Assembly (NCBI GenBank): GCA_965224325.1
Contig: CBDCYT010000003.1
Span: forward strand, 62,001-126,000
Origin: CBDCMJ01 sp965224325
Lineage (GTDB): Bacteria > Chloroflexota > Dehalococcoidia > Lucifugimonadales > UBA3495
Reading direction: 5' to 3'
Length of the DNA stretch: 64,000 nucleotides
Part shown: positions 62,149 to 64,000 of the stretch, piece after piece
Layout of the letters: each line of letters starts with the position of its first letter
Position numbering within the stretch: position 1 is the first letter of the stretch
The notes under the pieces: model-generated
Told to the model about the DNA's origin: nothing
Database searches by the model: none
The model's input: only the letters and a program-made list of their open reading frames with translations
Made by a program: the position numbers and the translations under genes

Positions 62149-62188
62149 GAGGAGGCATTCCTCGCTCCGCGAGGAATGCCTCCTCTTT
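62149..62188 (+). terminator. Strong hairpin terminator
   Basis: A perfect 17-bp stem (62149-62165 with 62169-62185) around TCC, followed by TTT, 20 bases after the LLM stop. Confidence 0.75.
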
Positions 62189-62482
62189 AGAAGCGACCCC
62201 GCTATGGCGCCGGGGCAGATCTACCGGGCCTAGGACATTTCCTCCTCCCGGTGTGCCCGCCTACTCAACAGGCTTGGACCCAAGGGCGACGTCTCACCGG
62301 CTAAGCAAGCCTAGAGAACAGCGGTGCCCTGCCATTAACCCGTTCCGGGCCCCTCCTCCCGTCGTTGTTCCCCAGACGGTTGCGACACCGCAGTCATTAC
62401 TCCCAAAATAGTCTATGGTCTTATCAAGTCAACCGGCCTGCGCCGGCCTGCATCTGGAGCTCTTTTTTCGGGGGCCAAGGGA
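62189..62482. other. Non-coding interval
   Basis: About 290 bases before the halogenase-like gene. Nothing recognised; the promoter is not clear. Confidence 0.35.
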
Positions 62483-64000
62483 ATGAGCCAACCTGCCCAC
62501 GAAGCGGACGTGGTCGTGATTGGAGGTGGCCCCGGGGGAAGCACCGCCTCCACCATGCTGGCCCGCCAAGGCGCACGGGTCCTACTGCTGGATATGGCCC
62601 GCTTCCCCAGGGACCATGTCGGCGAATCCCTGCTTCCCGCCAGCGTTCCCGTGTTGGAAGAGCTGGGGGTGCTGCCGGCGATCCAGCAAGCGGGCTTCCT
62701 GCTCAAGTGGGGCGCCACCATGGTCTGGGGCAAGGACAAGACCCCTTGGAGTTGGTACTTCAAAGAGACCAACTCGCAATACCCCCATTCCTACCAGGTC
62801 TGGCGTCCTCAGTTTGACCAAATCCTCCTGGACAACAGCCGCGCAGCCGGGGTCGAGGTGCTGGAAGGCCATCGAGTCTTGGAAGTGCTCTTTAGCGACG
62901 GGAAAGCGTCCGGGGTGCGTTATCAAAGGGACGATGGCGCCATCCGGATAGTAAACGCCAGCTTTGTGGTGGATGCCTCCGGCCAGGGCGGCATGCTAGC
63001 CCGTCAACTCAAGCTGCGTCAATGGGACTCTTTTTTCCGGAACTTGGCCGTCTACGGATATTTCGACGGCGCCCAACGTCTCCCGGAGCCAGATGCGACC
63101 AACATATTCATAGAGTCCTATCCCCAAGGCTGGCTCTGGACCATACCACTGCATACGGGCCGGGCCAGCGTGGGCGCAGTGGTGGACAGCGCAGTGGGCC
63201 AACGCGAAATCCGCCGCTCCGGCCCGCTGGGGTTTTTCACCGGTCAGCTAGCTCAAGCTCCGACCACCAGCCGGTTGCTGCGGGAAGCCAGGTTAAGCGA
63301 CGGTCCCCACGTGGTCAAAGACTGGTCGTACGTCTGCCGCCCCTTGACTGGCGAAGGGTACGTGCTGGTGGGCGATGCCGCCTGCTTTGTAGACCCTCTC
63401 TTTTCCTCCGGGGTGCACCTTGCCTTGATGTCCGGAATCCTGGCCGCAGCCTACGTTACGTCGTCGCTTAAAGATGCGCCTCTGGGTCAAGCTGCGGGAA
63501 AGGTATATGAGGAGCAGTATCTGAAGGAGTACAATCAGTTCCGGGAGATGGCAAGGTTGTTCTACTCCAGCAACCTGGACCCCAACTCGTACTTCTGGGC
63601 AGCCCGGCGACTGTTGGAAGGTACCGCCGGTTTCTCACCGCGGGACGCCTTCATCCGGGCCGTGGCCGGGCAACCGCCCCGGGGTTACGAGCGTGCGGTG
63701 CTGGACCACGGCGTAGCGCCGCCCTATTTCCTGGTCAGCGTGGGCGCGGTGGAGGCGGACCGAAGAAAGCGTCAGGCCCACCTCGCTCGGTTGCGATATC
63801 GGCCGGAGGGAGCTGGCGGCCTGTTCCGCAGCGCTGTCCCGCGTCTGGCAGAGGGAGTTCAGGTGCAGCGCAAACCGGTGGTGGGCCAAGGAGAGTTCGA
63901 GTGGGGTCATGTGGTGATCACACCGGGCCATCCTGAGGGAGCGCCATGCAGCAGCCTGGTGGCTCACGTGGTCTCTCTGATAGATGGCGAGGTTTCTATA
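62483..64000 (+). CDS. Flavin-dependent halogenase-like FAD oxidoreductase (partial)
   Basis: An open frame of 506 codons running off the window end. It starts MSQPAHEADVVVIGGGPGGS with the GxGxxG FAD loop, and GESLLPASVPVLEELGV follows as in tryptophan-halogenase-like proteins. The WxWxIP motif typical of flavin halogenases is present as GWLWTIPLH (about residue 215), and the candidate halogenase lysine lies in GFLLKWGATMVWG. VLVGDAACFVDPLFSSGVHLA is the second FAD motif. The C-terminal 100 residues are less conserved. AAGGGA sits directly before ATG 62483. Halogenation versus hydroxylation, or a geranylgeranyl-reductase-like role, cannot be settled here. Confidence 0.82.
   Translation, partial: MSQPAHEADVVVIGGGPGGSTASTMLARQGARVLLLDMARFPRDHVGESLLPASVPVLEELGVLPAIQQAGFLLKWGATMVWGKDKTPWSWYFKETNSQYPHSYQVWRPQFDQILLDNSRAAGVEVLEGHRVLEVLFSDGKASGVRYQRDDGAIRIVNASFVVDASGQGGMLARQLKLRQWDSFFRNLAVYGYFDGAQRLPEPDATNIFIESYPQGWLWTIPLHTGRASVGAVVDSAVGQREIRRSGPLGFFTGQLAQAPTTSRLLREARLSDGPHVVKDWSYVCRPLTGEGYVLVGDAACFVDPLFSSGVHLALMSGILAAAYVTSSLKDAPLGQAAGKVYEEQYLKEYNQFREMARLFYSSNLDPNSYFWAARRLLEGTAGFSPRDAFIRAVAGQPPRGYERAVLDHGVAPPYFLVSVGAVEADRRKRQAHLARLRYRPEGAGGLFRSAVPRLAEGVQVQRKPVVGQGEFEWGHVVITPGHPEGAPCSSLVAHVVSLIDGEVSI

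Overview
The window looks like a piece of a free-living, high-GC bacterial chromosome, most probably a marine or sponge-associated member of the Chloroflexota (SAR202 / Dehalococcoidia-like). This is inference. It rests on many paralogous luciferase-like (LLM) flavin enzymes together with an F420:NADPH oxidoreductase, an acyl-CoA-dehydrogenase-fold monooxygenase, CaiB/BaiF CoA transferase, thiolase/DUF35 and MaoC pairs, atypical SDRs and a soluble reductive-dehalogenase-like protein. Expansion of flavin monooxygenases is a published hallmark of SAR202. No rRNA is present; three tRNAs are.

Layout. 0-5.5 kb: LLM + acyl-CoA-dehydrogenase-like pair, two tandem desulforedoxin-like mini-genes, a DUF6941-like gene, a thioredoxin-like gene and the F420 reductase. 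5.6-7.4 kb: a lower-GC DUF262 + HEPN module (HEPN gene frameshifted), likely acquired defence or toxin-antitoxin material. 7.4-13.9 kb: thiolase/DUF35, SDR, inositol-phosphatase family, a degenerate repeat array, a metallohydrolase and prs. 13.9-16.1 kb: an intact-looking IS630 element between the probable prs promoter and prs, then a large palindromic repeat block. 16.2-24.4 kb: housekeeping (thrC, ispH, flippase-like, DUF488; opposite strand argF-der-plsY-gpsA). 24.7-32 kb: thioesterase, a pentapeptide-repeat/TIR fusion, an RdhA-like protein, a TPP enzyme, rsmI and a cyclophilin. 32.8-36.6 kb: leucine-dehydrogenase-like, CDGSH, FmdB, DUF1461 and mazG. 37-51 kb: a catabolic block with four LLM enzymes, cupin, D-aminoacylase-like, M24 peptidase, SDRs and a CoA transferase. 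51.8-56.8 kb: msrB, three tRNAs, a MaoC-like pair, a DUF2007 protein and a HAD dehalogenase. 57.2-59.3 kb: two decayed genes (a membrane protein and an SBP56/methanethiol-oxidase-like gene). 59.9 kb to the end: an unknown gene, another LLM enzyme and a flavin halogenase-like gene cut off by the window end.

How it fits together. LLM and acyl-CoA-dehydrogenase-like enzymes would oxygenate or desulfurise recalcitrant organics using FMNH2 or F420H2 (the latter regenerated by the 4864-5511 product). SDR, CoA transferase, thiolase/DUF35, MaoC-like and thioesterase products would carry the resulting acids as CoA thioesters toward central metabolism. The HAD, RdhA-like and halogenase-like proteins suggest organohalogen chemistry. 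Non-coding spaces hold at least three families of short terminal-inverted-repeat elements that share one palindromic core, several with target-site duplications. Several genes carry single-base frameshifts or in-frame stops, which could be real decay or assembly error.
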